Shown here: positions 1 through 6,714 of the stretch, piece after piece
Numbering within the stretch: position 1 is the first letter of the stretch
Layout: every line of letters begins with the position of its first letter
Assembly: GCA_002389175.1 (NCBI GenBank)
Contig: DGNZ01000138.1
Coordinates: 1 to 17,887, forward strand
Source of the DNA: Rhodospirillaceae bacterium UBA4479
Lineage (GTDB): Bacteria > Pseudomonadota > Alphaproteobacteria > Rhodospirillales > Casp-alpha2
Length of the DNA: 17,887 bases
Direction: 5' to 3'
Notes under the pieces: generated by a model
Told to the model about the DNA's origin: nothing
The model's database searches: none
Seen by the model: only the letters and a program-made list of their open reading frames with translations
Translations under genes and position numbers: made by a program

Positions 1-444
1 CCAGATCTTGATGTTGCAGGCGATTTTGCCTTCGGTCATTACACGCACGAGAAAAATCCAGTGACCTGCCGCGCGGCCCTGACCACAATTGAAATCATCG
101 AAGACGAAAATTTGGTCGAACATGCTGCCGAGGTAGGTGCCCATGCGATGGAACGCCTTCAGGAGATGAAATCCCGACATACTGTCGTCGGGGATGTTCG
201 CGGGCGCGGGTTCCTCATGGGAATCGAATTGGTTAAAAGCAAAGCAGACAAAGAAGCGGCAGATGACTTGGCCGAGGATGTATTCTATCGGTGCCTTGAT
301 GCGGGACTTTCCTTCAAGCTGACAATGGGGAATACGATTACCCTGACCCCGCCACTCATTTTGACCAAGGATCAAATGGATTTCGCCTTGGACACAATAG
401 ATAGCGCAATTTCTGATGCGTCTCGTGCGCATGGGCTTGCCTAG
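1..444 (+). CDS. Class III PLP-dependent aminotransferase-family protein, C-terminal fragment
   Basis: The reading frame is open from base 1 (first codon CCA) to the TAG at 442-444, so this is the last 147 or so residues of a protein whose start lies outside the window. The stretch FGHYTHEKNPVTCRAAL matches the conserved segment of class III (fold type I) aminotransferases in which a Thr from the partner subunit contacts PLP phosphate. A later VRGRGFLMGIEL segment and a closing LTPPLILT segment are also typical of the class. The catalytic Lys is not visible because it lies upstream. Substrate cannot be read from this fragment. Its position beside an AEP-degradation locus makes PbfA, the (R)-1-hydroxy-2-aminoethylphosphonate ammonia-lyase of this same fold, a reasonable hypothesis, but an ordinary omega-transaminase is equally possible. 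It is followed after 26 bp by a dehydrogenase on the same strand and probably shares its transcript. Confidence 0.88.
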   Translation, partial: PDLDVAGDFAFGHYTHEKNPVTCRAALTTIEIIEDENLVEHAAEVGAHAMERLQEMKSRHTVVGDVRGRGFLMGIELVKSKADKEAADDLAEDVFYRCLDAGLSFKLTMGNTITLTPPLILTKDQMDFALDTIDSAISDASRAHGLA

Positions 445-470
445 ACCAACAGCATCGCGCAAAAAGAATT

Positions 471-1490
471 ATGATAAAAATCGTCCGCACAGACCAAGAA
501 CTTGAATGCCCTGTCATCGACAAAACCCTTATCGATAAAGGCATGGATTTGGTCCTGCTGCCCGATGAAATCGATGAGGATGCGCTGATTGAAGCCGTTC
601 GCGATGCTGACTTGCTGCTGATGTGCTACACACCGATTACCGAAAACGTCATCAATGCAGCCAGCAAACTTAAAGCCATCGTCAAATACGGCGTAGGCAT
701 TGATGCCATTGATATTGAAGCAGCAAAGGCACGCGGCATCCCCGTCGTGAACATTCCTGAATATGCCGAGCGTACGGTTGCCGAGGGTGCCTTCACCCTG
801 ATGATCGCATTGGCAAAACGCCTGATCCCCATGGACCGGGCAATGCATGCCAACGATTGGATCTGGCCTGAAACGGCGTGGCGTGGCGCTGACATTGCCG
901 GGAAAACGGTTGGATTGATCGGTGCTGGTAAGATTGCCCAATCGATGGCGCAGATGGCTGGTGCAGGATTTGGCGCCCGGGTCATTGGTTATTCCCCTCA
1001 TTCATCGCCAGAACGAATGCGTGAAAACGGGATAAAGCCTATTGAAAGCCTCAACCAGGTCATGGCCGAGAGCGACTTTGTATCGATCCATTGCGTTCTG
1101 AACGATGAAACCAAACATCTGATCGGACGAGATCAACTCGCTGCGATGAAACAAAGTGCGTATCTGATTAATACAGCACGGGGTGCCATTGTTGATGAGA
1201 TGGCGTTGCTAGACGCATTGCAGAATGGTCGAATTGCGGGGGCAGGTCTTGATGTCTATAGCCGAGAACCCCTCAATCAAACTGATCATCCGCTGCGCGC
1301 GCTTTATGATATGGACAATGTGATTTTACTGCCGCATCTGACGTTCTTCACAGAAGACGCGATGGATCGATTGGAACAAGAAACTTTGGACCGATGCTTC
1401 GAAGCCCTCGAAGGACGTCCCGTATTAGTAAAGTCGACGGACCCGCGCCTTCGCGGTCAAACTAAGGGTGTCGCATTCTCTGACACCTAA
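471..1490 (+). CDS. D-2-hydroxyacid dehydrogenase family oxidoreductase
   Basis: This 339-residue protein has the full D-isomer-specific 2-hydroxyacid dehydrogenase layout. The split catalytic domain (about 1-105 and 295-339) flanks a Rossmann domain. The dinucleotide loop is VGLIGAGKIAQ (148-158), where the usual third glycine of GxGxxG is Ala156. Catalytic residues are Arg237 (NTARGAIVDE), Glu266 (DVYSREPL) and His289 (LLPHLTFF). The acidic residue normally ending the second Rossmann strand is replaced by Ser175 (GYSPH), which by family precedent points to NADP(H) rather than NAD(H); this is inference. The family reduces 2-keto acids or oxidises D-2-hydroxy acids such as glycerate, hydroxypyruvate or phosphoglycerate. 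The exact substrate is not determinable here. It sits 26 bp after the aminotransferase fragment and ends only 3 bp from the convergent lysR stop codon. Confidence 0.9.
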   Translation: MIKIVRTDQELECPVIDKTLIDKGMDLVLLPDEIDEDALIEAVRDADLLLMCYTPITENVINAASKLKAIVKYGVGIDAIDIEAAKARGIPVVNIPEYAERTVAEGAFTLMIALAKRLIPMDRAMHANDWIWPETAWRGADIAGKTVGLIGAGKIAQSMAQMAGAGFGARVIGYSPHSSPERMRENGIKPIESLNQVMAESDFVSIHCVLNDETKHLIGRDQLAAMKQSAYLINTARGAIVDEMALLDALQNGRIAGAGLDVYSREPLNQTDHPLRALYDMDNVILLPHLTFFTEDAMDRLEQETLDRCFEALEGRPVLVKSTDPRLRGQTKGVAFSDT

Positions 1491-1493
1491 AGC

Positions 1494-2369
1494 TCAGGTC
1501 TTCTTTCCAACCATTTCGATGGCCATATCCCAAAACGCAGATACTACGCGCATATTCGATCGGTTCCCTAAGCACACCAAATACTCGTGCATCGGAAGTT
1601 CACAATTTTTAAGCTCAAGCATCTCTAACCTTGAATCGAAACCAAACTCAGGCTTAGACACAAAACCAATACCATTACCTGTTGCGACGGCTTCGCGAAT
1701 ACTTTCCCGCCCTTCGACTTCCATGAGGTTGCCTTGTTTGAGTTTCAGGCGTGCAAACTCGTCTTCGATCAATTGTCGCGTTGTTGATCCCCGTTCGCGC
1801 AAGACCAATGGCTGACCTTCTAATTCGGAAAACCGAATCGATTTTCGCGACGCCCATGCGTGATCTTTTGAAATCACTGCCACCAACGGATCATCGCGCA
1901 AACTGACAATATTTAGACGTTCATCATCTGGCACGCGCGAAAACACACCAATATCAGATTTGAAATCGAACAGATGGCGTAAAATTTCCTCTGAGTTACC
2001 GATCTTGATGTTCACGTTGACGCCGGGGTATCGATCTCGGAATTTTCGGACAATCTTTAGGATATGGAATGGCGCATCTGCCGAGAGCGTTAGATTTCCC
2101 GTCAGCAGGTCCTGCGTTTCTTGCAAAAACTCCATGGCCTCAGATTCACACTCAAACATCCTGGTCGTGATCAGCAGCAAATGCTTCCCCGCCTCGGTCA
2201 TCGTGACAGATCGACTATTTCGATTGAACAGCAGAATATCAAAGTCGATTTCTAGCTTTCGCACTTGATCAGAGAGCGTAGGTTGGGTGAGATGCAGATG
2301 CTCCGCCGCTTTGGAGAAACCACCCTGCGTAGCGACAGCATGAAAGGCACGAAGTTTCGAATAATGCAT
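1494..2369 (-). CDS. LysR-family transcriptional regulator of AEP catabolism
   Basis: The 291-residue product has an N-terminal winged helix-turn-helix (about residues 3-62, including LRAFHAVATQGGFSKAAEHL, the recognition-helix stretch QPTLSDQVRKLE and the closing MTEAGKHLL). A LysR substrate-binding domain follows (about 90-285). The HTH region closely resembles the LysR family linked to aminoethylphosphonate operons (the TIGR03339-type group, from memory). It is transcribed divergently from the AEP transporter genes, the usual LysR arrangement, and is therefore the probable activator of aepXVW, phnW and phnA-phnY. The ligand may be AEP or a catabolic intermediate; the sequence does not say. 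The ATG at 2369 gives the canonical N-terminus. A copy of the shared 20-base element lies 26 bp upstream of it, which would allow autoregulation. Confidence 0.92.
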   Translation of the reverse strand: MHYSKLRAFHAVATQGGFSKAAEHLHLTQPTLSDQVRKLEIDFDILLFNRNSRSVTMTEAGKHLLLITTRMFECESEAMEFLQETQDLLTGNLTLSADAPFHILKIVRKFRDRYPGVNVNIKIGNSEEILRHLFDFKSDIGVFSRVPDDERLNIVSLRDDPLVAVISKDHAWASRKSIRFSELEGQPLVLRERGSTTRQLIEDEFARLKLKQGNLMEVEGRESIREAVATGNGIGFVSKPEFGFDSRLEMLELKNCELPMHEYLVCLGNRSNMRVVSAFWDMAIEMVGKKT

Positions 2370-2395
2370 AGGCTCAGTCTATAAGAACCATTGTT

Positions 2396-2415
2396 ATTAG
2401 TGATTTGACGAATGC
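2396..2415 (+). promoter_or_regulatory. Shared AEP-regulon element, copy 1 (lysR/aepX)
   Basis: Reads ATTAGTGATTTGACGAATGC. It matches copies at 6607-6626 and 7934-7953, giving the consensus ATTARYGATTTGACRWATRC with 15 of 20 positions identical in all three copies. The embedded TTGACG (2405-2410) could be a -35 box reading toward aepX, with a weak TACACT at 2430-2435 downstream (19-base spacer). The identity reaches upstream of the hexamer, which is more than a promoter alone needs. It is probably a LysR operator overlapping a -35 box. It is also 26 bp from the lysR start. Confidence 0.65.
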
Positions 2416-2553
2416 TACGGCACTACAGTTACACTGATCAAGGTATCATGCTGATCTCTCGATCTAGGTTGGTGAGGTATTTCATAAAACTATAAAAAAA
2501 TTTGGGTGGATTTATCGGTTCATTGGGCAAACACTTCATTTTGTCTGTTTTTA

Positions 2554-2583
2554 TTGACGAGAAATTCGAACGCGTCAGATATT
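2554..2583 (+). promoter_or_regulatory. Candidate sigma-70 promoter proximal to aepX
   Basis: TTGACG (2554-2559) and GATATT (2578-2583) are separated by 18 bases. This would start transcription near 2590 and leave a leader of roughly 30 nt before the aepX ATG at 2621. The same hexamer/spacer arrangement (TTGACA, 18, GATATT) occurs upstream of phnA at 7943-7972. Matches of this quality occur by chance, so the call is tentative. Confidence 0.35.
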
Positions 2584-2620
2584 CGCAAGAGCATCAGCGC
2601 AACAATCAGGGAGTTACAAT

Positions 2621-3661
2621 ATGAAAGCGACGTCTTTTTCAAAACTTGGCCTCGGCTTCGCCGCAGCCGCAGCAATCGGCGTGATGAGCGCAGGCATTGC
2701 GCACGCTAAAACAGATTTGCTGGTCTATACGGCTGTCGAAGCTGACGAACTCAAAGGCTTCAAAAAAGCCTTCGAGGAAGACTATCCAGAGATCAACATC
2801 AAATGGGTTCGTGATTCCACGGGGATCATCACATCGAAGCTATTGGCTGAGAAAGAAAATCCAAAGGCCGACATCGTCTGGGGTGTCGCTGCCACCAGCT
2901 TGTTGCTTCTCAGCACACATGACTATTTCCAAGGCTACGCGCCAAAGGGTGTCGAAAAACTTGATAAGCTATACTACGACACAAAAAACCCCACGCCACT
3001 CTGGGTTGGTCAACGTGCCTGGATCGCATCGATCTGCTTCAACACAGTCGAAGGTGAAAAGTACAAGCTGCCCGTGCCTGCAACATGGGATGATCTGACT
3101 AAACCTGTATACAAGGGTCATGTGATCATGCCGAACCCGAACTCCTCGGGGACTGGTTTCCTGGATGTTTCGTCATGGATCCAAATCAAAGGTGAAGATG
3201 CTGCATGGAATTACATGGACGCACTTCACACCAACATCGCACGCTACACCCATTCTGGTTCTAAGCCGTGCAAATTGGCTGCCAAGGGTGAAATTCCGAT
3301 CGGTGTTTCGTTTGCATATCGTGGTGCAAAGTCCAAAAACGCAGGCGCTCCGCTTGAAATTGTAGCACCATCCGAAGGCGTTGGCTGGGATTTGGAAGCT
3401 TTTGCTATCGTCAGCAACACCAAAAACCTCGAAGCTGCGCGTGCGTTGGCTGATTGGTCCGTAACGGAAAAAGCGAACCGCATTTACAACGAAGCCTATG
3501 CGGTCGTTGCAATGCCTGGGATTGCCAAACCGGTGAAAAACTTCCCAGAAAACATCGATAAGAAAATGATCAAGAACGACTTCCAATGGGCTGCAGACAA
3601 TCGCATCCGTATTTTGGATGAATGGCGGAAACGCTATGACGGCAAATCTGAACCTAAGTAA
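2621..3661 (+). CDS. aepX: 2-aminoethylphosphonate ABC transporter, periplasmic substrate-binding protein
   Basis: A 346-residue periplasmic binding protein of the iron/thiamine/AEP-type class. Residues 1-29 form a signal peptide: basic start, alanine-rich core, AHA at the cleavage site before KTD. The mature start LLVYTAVEADELKGFKKAF and the motifs IKWVRDSTGIITSKLLAE and DIVWGVAATS strongly resemble the AepX/PhnS2 family (TIGR03261 type, from memory). AGGGAG at 2608-2613 fixes the ATG. It is first in aepX-aepV-aepW, and a strong hairpin follows the gene before aepV, consistent with higher expression of the binding protein. Co-location with phnW, phnA and phnY supports AEP as ligand. Other small phosphonates, or a spermidine/iron-type ligand, are less likely. 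Confidence 0.93.
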   Translation: MKATSFSKLGLGFAAAAAIGVMSAGIAHAKTDLLVYTAVEADELKGFKKAFEEDYPEINIKWVRDSTGIITSKLLAEKENPKADIVWGVAATSLLLLSTHDYFQGYAPKGVEKLDKLYYDTKNPTPLWVGQRAWIASICFNTVEGEKYKLPVPATWDDLTKPVYKGHVIMPNPNSSGTGFLDVSSWIQIKGEDAAWNYMDALHTNIARYTHSGSKPCKLAAKGEIPIGVSFAYRGAKSKNAGAPLEIVAPSEGVGWDLEAFAIVSNTKNLEAARALADWSVTEKANRIYNEAYAVVAMPGIAKPVKNFPENIDKKMIKNDFQWAADNRIRILDEWRKRYDGKSEPK

Positions 3662-3691
3662 GACAATCGTCTTTTCGTAGGTTATCATTTC

Positions 3692-3718
3692 TACCCCGGC
3701 CCCTTTGGGGTCGGGGTA
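3692..3718 (+). terminator. Strong GC-rich hairpin between aepX and aepV
   Basis: The arms TACCCCGGCCCC (3692-3703) and GGGGTCGGGGTA (3707-3718) form a 12-pair stem with one G-U pair and a TTT loop, followed by AATTTGTTTA. It lies 31-57 bases after the aepX stop and 54 bases before the aepV start. The short, interrupted T tract suggests a partial terminator or a 3'-end stabiliser of the binding-protein mRNA. Such differential expression is common in ABC importer operons. No promoter for aepV is evident after it. Confidence 0.8.
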
Positions 3719-3771
3719 ATTTGTTTAAGCAATAAATAAATTCTGCGGCAACGACCAAAAGGCACCAAGAC

Positions 3772-4881
3772 ATGAGCGATGCAAACGAGAGCGTATACCT
3801 TCGGGTCAAGAACTTAACGAAAAAGTTTGGCGATTTTGTTGCTCTCGACAGCGTTTCCCTTGATGTCCACGAAGGCGAGTTCGTCTGCTTTCTTGGACCA
3901 TCAGGGTGCGGCAAAACCACACTCCTTCGCGCCATTGCAGGATTGGATATTCAAACCAGCGGTATTGTGGAACAAGCTGGTCAGGATATTTCCCCGTTAC
4001 CTCCCAGCGAACGTGATTTTGGTATTGTCTTCCAGTCTTACGCCCTTTTCCCGAACCTGAATGTCATTCGAAACATCAGTTATGGCCTTGAAAACAAAAA
4101 GATGCCGCGCGCTGAGATTGATACACGCGTAAATGAGCTCTTGGAATTGGTTGGACTAGTCGAGCACCGCACGAAATACGCATCGCAATTATCTGGCGGC
4201 CAGCAACAGCGCGTTGCCCTCGCCCGGGCTTTGGCGACTTCGCCAGGATTGCTTTTGCTAGATGAGCCACTCTCCGCATTGGATGCAAAGGTGCGTGTTC
4301 ACTTAAGGCACGAAATCAAACAACTCCAACACAAGATCGGCATCACGACCATCATGGTCACGCACGATCAAGAAGAAGCGCTGGCCATGGCGGACCGCAT
4401 CGTTGTGATGAACCATGGCACCATCGAACAAGTTGGATCACCAACAGAAATTTATGCGAACCCCGCATCGCCCTTTGTGGCTGACTTTATCGGCACGACA
4501 AACTTCCTAGGCGGCGAAGTATTAGAGAATGGGCAAGTCTCCGTGGCTGGTGTTTCGATGAGCGGTGGCAACGATGTTTCCAAATTCAATATCGGTGAAA
4601 AAGTCACCATATGTGTACGACCCGAAGATGTTCTCGTCACAGATGAGGAAGCATCAGGTGCCAGTGCATTCTCTGTCACTGTGACAGATGTTGAATTCTT
4701 GGGCTCATTCCATCGCTGCCACTTAAGACCTAATGATGGTGACGGTACAGATTTCCGCGCTGATCTGTCAGCCAATCGTGCCCGAAACTTAGACGTGAGA
4801 GAGGGTCGTATTCTTCACGCTTTCCTCCCCGAAGAATTCATCCGTCTCTATCCAGAAGCTCGTGACGGCAATCATGGATAA
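3772..4881 (+). CDS. aepV: 2-aminoethylphosphonate ABC transporter, ATP-binding protein
   Basis: A 369-residue ABC ATPase of the spermidine/iron/sulfate importer group. All motifs are intact: Walker A GPSGCGKT (42-49), Q-loop Gln87 (FQSYALFPN), signature LSGGQ (139-143), Walker B LLLLDE (159-164), D-loop SALD (167-170) and H-loop His197 (MVTHDQEEA). The C-terminal 120 or so residues after FIGTTNFLGG form a TOBE-like regulatory domain. The RBS is modest (AAAAGG at 3757-3762). The last 8 bases overlap the likely aepW start in the form ATGGATAA, indicating translational coupling with the permease. It energises AEP uptake with AepX and AepW. The AEP assignment rests on the neighbours, because the ATPase alone cannot be told from those of iron or polyamine importers. 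Confidence 0.93.
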   Translation: MSDANESVYLRVKNLTKKFGDFVALDSVSLDVHEGEFVCFLGPSGCGKTTLLRAIAGLDIQTSGIVEQAGQDISPLPPSERDFGIVFQSYALFPNLNVIRNISYGLENKKMPRAEIDTRVNELLELVGLVEHRTKYASQLSGGQQQRVALARALATSPGLLLLDEPLSALDAKVRVHLRHEIKQLQHKIGITTIMVTHDQEEALAMADRIVVMNHGTIEQVGSPTEIYANPASPFVADFIGTTNFLGGEVLENGQVSVAGVSMSGGNDVSKFNIGEKVTICVRPEDVLVTDEEASGASAFSVTVTDVEFLGSFHRCHLRPNDGDGTDFRADLSANRARNLDVREGRILHAFLPEEFIRLYPEARDGNHG

Positions 4882-6595
4882 CACCAAAACGACAACGCAA
4901 TCCTTGTCCGCGCCAATTATCAAGCCCAAGGTTTCGTCCGAAGACTGGATCATGCGCGCTGTCCTGGTCGGGATTGCGCTTTACCTAAGCATTACGATCC
5001 TGTTTCCGCTTTATGCGATCTTATCTAAGAGTTTCCAGAGCGGGGACGGTGCTTTCGTCGGGCTTTTGAACTACGTTAAATTCTTTTCCACGCCTTCGCT
5101 TTTTTGGTCTATCCAAAACAGCTTAACTGTGACGCTGACCGTCAGCGTTATCGTTGTTACGCTGGCATTCATTTTCGCCTACGCACTCACGCGTTCTTGC
5201 ATGCCGTTTAAAAGCTTGTTCAAGGGGATCGCGCTGATCCCTATTTTGATGCCATCGCTGTTGCCTGCGATCTCGCTTGTATATCTGTTTGGCAACCAGG
5301 GCATCATAAAATCGTGGCTTTTAGGATACGAGATTTATGGCCCCATAGGCATCGTCATTGGTGCCAGTTTTTTTGTTTTCCCACATGTTTTGACGATCAT
5401 GCTGATCGCAATGGCGAATTCTGATGCCCGTCTGTACGAAGCGTCTGATGCACTGGGTGCTAGCAAGGTCAAAACGTTCTTCACCGTGACATTGCCAAGT
5501 GTCAGGTATGGCTTGGTTTCTGCATTCTTTGTCTGCTTTACCCTCGTGATCACCGATTTCGGGATCCCGAAAGTGATTGGTGGCCAATACAACGTGCTTG
5601 CAACTGATATTTATAAGCAAGTCATCGGTCGTCAAGATTTTGAAATGGGTGCCGTCGTCAGCATGGTCCTATTGCTACCCGCCGTCCTTGCGTTCACGGC
5701 GGACCGTATCGTCCAAAAACGACAAGTGGCGCTTTTATCGGCACGTGCAGTCCCGTATGAGCCCAAGCCCAATCGCATGACTGATGGAATATTTCTAGCA
5801 TTCTGTTGCGTGATCGCCGTCATTATCCTGACCATTCTGGGAACGGCCGCTTTCGCGTCTTTCGCAAAATTCTGGCCCTATGACCTCACCCTTTCATTGC
5901 GACACTACGACTTCGACCTGATGGATGGTGGCGGGTGGGATGCATACTTTAATTCCATCGAATTGGCAGTATGGACGGCTGTCATTGGCACCGTGATGGT
6001 GTTTACGGGTGCGTATTTGGTTGAGAAAAGCAAAGGCTTTCACTCGGGTCGGACGGCAATGCAACTGTTGTGCATGATTCCGATGGCGGTGCCAGGGCTC
6101 GTCCTTGGACTTGCTTACGTGTTCTTCTTTAACTCACCTAATAATCCGCTCGGATTTATTTATCACACCATGCCGATTCTGGTGATTTGCACGATAACCC
6201 ACTTCTATACGGTGGCCCATCTGACAGCCGTCACTGCATTGAAACAAATGGATGCCGAATTTGAGAGTGTATCATCCTCATTGAAAGTACCGTTCTATCG
6301 AACATTTATCCGAATAACGGTCCCTGTTTGTCTGCCCGCAATACTTGATATTTCGATGTATATGTTCGTCAACGCAATGACCACAGTGTCGGCCGTTGTA
6401 TTCCTGTATTCTCCAGATACCGCGCTGGCATCGGTTGCGATCTTAAATATGGATGATGCGGGCGACGTCGCCCCCGCTGCGGCCATGGGTATGATGATCG
6501 TCGGCACCGCAGCAGCTGTCAGACTTGTGCATGCGCTTTTAACCAAGGGAATCTTAGCCAAGACACAGGCTTGGCGATATCGACAAGACCTATAG
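4874..6595 (+). CDS. aepW: 2-aminoethylphosphonate ABC transporter, fused two-domain permease
   Basis: A 573-residue inner-membrane permease with two tandem BPD-type membrane domains, as in FbpB-like proteins. About twelve hydrophobic segments are visible. Each half carries an EAA-type ATPase-contact loop: EASDALGASKVKTFFTVTLP around residue 190, and a more divergent EFESVSSSLKVPFYRTF around residue 463. One fused chain therefore replaces a permease dimer. The ATG at 4874 overlaps the aepV stop by 8 bases and is preferred. An in-frame GTG at 4862 would add four residues. It belongs to the AepW/PhnU2 type (TIGR03262 type, from memory). The gene ends 116 bp before phnW, in a gap containing copy 2 of the shared element. 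Confidence 0.92.
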   Translation: MDNTKTTTQSLSAPIIKPKVSSEDWIMRAVLVGIALYLSITILFPLYAILSKSFQSGDGAFVGLLNYVKFFSTPSLFWSIQNSLTVTLTVSVIVVTLAFIFAYALTRSCMPFKSLFKGIALIPILMPSLLPAISLVYLFGNQGIIKSWLLGYEIYGPIGIVIGASFFVFPHVLTIMLIAMANSDARLYEASDALGASKVKTFFTVTLPSVRYGLVSAFFVCFTLVITDFGIPKVIGGQYNVLATDIYKQVIGRQDFEMGAVVSMVLLLPAVLAFTADRIVQKRQVALLSARAVPYEPKPNRMTDGIFLAFCCVIAVIILTILGTAAFASFAKFWPYDLTLSLRHYDFDLMDGGGWDAYFNSIELAVWTAVIGTVMVFTGAYLVEKSKGFHSGRTAMQLLCMIPMAVPGLVLGLAYVFFFNSPNNPLGFIYHTMPILVICTITHFYTVAHLTAVTALKQMDAEFESVSSSLKVPFYRTFIRITVPVCLPAILDISMYMFVNAMTTVSAVVFLYSPDTALASVAILNMDDAGDVAPAAAMGMMIVGTAAAVRLVHALLTKGILAKTQAWRYRQDL

Positions 6596-6606
6596 ATTGT
6601 ATTTGA

Positions 6607-6626
6607 ATTAACGATTTGACGAATGC
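6607..6626 (+). promoter_or_regulatory. Shared AEP-regulon element, copy 2 (phnW)
   Basis: Reads ATTAACGATTTGACGAATGC, differing from copy 1 at two of 20 positions. It starts 11 bases after the aepW stop and lies about 90 bases upstream of the phnW ATG. TTGACG (6616-6621) may be a -35 box. No good -10 is seen at 17-18 bases (GAAACT at 6640-6645), which suits a promoter needing an activator. It implies phnW can be transcribed separately from aepXVW. Confidence 0.65.
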
Positions 6627-6672
6627 ATCGGTCTTCTTGGAAACTCTCATCAACAGCGCACCCATTTATCAC

Positions 6673-6691
6673 CTTGATCATTTTGATCAGG
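6673..6691 (+). repeat. Short inverted repeat in the phnW leader
   Basis: Two TGATCA hexamers (6675-6680 and 6684-6689) separated by TTT form a stem extended by a T-G pair (6674/6690) and a C-G pair (6673/6691). It sits 23 bases before the phnW ATG and just ahead of the Shine-Dalgarno. It could be an operator half-site pair, an RNA stem affecting initiation, or chance. Confidence 0.4.
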
Positions 6692-6714
6692 CTTAAACGA
6701 GAGAGTTTAGATTG

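Larger units (their letters stand above)
2370..2620. other. Divergent lysR/aepX control region (251 bp, no gene)
   Basis: No coding sequence is supported here. The region separates the divergent lysR and aepX starts. It is AT-rich in its middle, with a run of seven A at about 2494-2500. Next to lysR it holds one copy of the 20-base element found three times in the window (2396-2415). Nearer aepX it holds a sigma-70-like promoter candidate (2554-2583). The aepX Shine-Dalgarno AGGGAG is at 2608-2613, 7 bases before the ATG. The length leaves room for a long leader if transcription starts just downstream of the 20-base element. Confidence 0.7.

Noticed and set aside
441..1001. 186-codon minus-strand open frame opposite the dehydrogenase
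   Set aside because: It is a Cys/His/Phe-rich antisense shadow; the plus-strand frame has every catalytic motif of the dehydrogenase family.
4862..4873. GTG start for aepW
   Set aside because: It has no better ribosome-binding site than the ATG at 4874, which forms the compact 8-base overlap with the aepV stop. It cannot be excluded entirely.
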